Source: Macrostomum hystrix (lineage: Eukaryota; Platyhelminthes; Macrostomidae). From it: 64,000 nucleotides of DNA. How positions within the stretch are numbered: position 1 is the stretch's first letter; every line of letters starts with the position of its first letter. The position numbers were made by a program, and so were the translations under genes. Shown piece by piece: positions 63,917 to 64,000 of the stretch. The stretch is from positions 6,929,501 through 6,993,500 of the forward strand of contig CATNEN010000001.1 of NCBI GenBank assembly GCA_950097015.1. The letters are read 5' to 3'. The notes under the pieces were generated by a model. The model was not told the DNA's origin, did not search any database, and saw only the letters and a list, made by a program, of their open reading frames with translations.

Positions 63917-64000
63917 CTGACGAAAGAAAGAGTAGAGCAGATCATGTGACACACACACTGTGTGAGCAGCAGATGGTGTGACACACACACTGTGTGAGCA

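Overview
This window is animal nuclear DNA. Genes are split by GT-AG introns, TATA boxes and AATAAA signals are visible, and the proteins belong to metazoan families: an EGR-type zinc finger, a GRAM-domain membrane protein, CCDC12, a three-domain Ly6-like surface protein, a WSC-domain protein and a PAN plus glycine-rich (ALK-type) protein. No taxon is proven by the sequence. The extreme load of simple repeats, the mid GC content, the invertebrate-type mobile elements and a TTAGGG stretch would fit a repeat-rich lophotrochozoan; a free-living flatworm such as Macrostomum is my low-confidence guess.

Layout. 1-6.3 kb: last exon of an unrecognised gene (941-1206), then intronless CCDC12 (3286-3825), sitting among five different minisatellites. 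6.7-9.3 kb: a five-exon Ly6/uPAR-like gene with its own TATA box. 10.2-18.7 kb: a four-exon EGR gene with a roughly 270-residue glutamine-rich tract; its intron 2 holds a minisatellite and a SINE that was itself split by a 4.3 kb non-LTR retrotransposon (2A peptide, PHD finger, endonuclease, RT, RNase H). 18.7-22.4 kb: AT-rich, gene-poor. 22.45-23.55 kb: single-exon PCIF1-like methyltransferase domain on the minus strand. 24.0-34.3 kb: five head-to-tail Helitron derivatives with different internal deletions, three of them carrying the same hAT-like MITE. 35.6-36.0 kb: a two-exon gene for a small secreted precursor with an acidic propiece and a strongly cationic tail, which looks like an antimicrobial peptide. 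37.1-38.1 kb: 5'-truncated RTE-type reverse transcriptase. 38.4-50.8 kb: a GRAMD2-like gene whose GRAM domain is interrupted by an intron with a 7.3 kb almost pure purine tract. 52.1-52.6 kb: orphan copy of a glycine-rich terminal exon. 55.8-57.0 kb: WSC gene. 57.2-60.9 kb: three more arrays, an unrecognised minus-strand coding stretch and a deleted Ty3/gypsy relic. 61.7-63.9 kb: PAN plus glycine-rich gene, minus strand, 5' end outside the window.

Two themes recur. Most introns carry their own tandem array, mostly with a unit of 20-21 or 30-33 bp, and several arrays share a CACCTG core. A composite SINE with two tRNA-like heads occurs about ten times, whole or in pieces. Exon models were built by hand from splice signals and reading phase; no transcript evidence was available.
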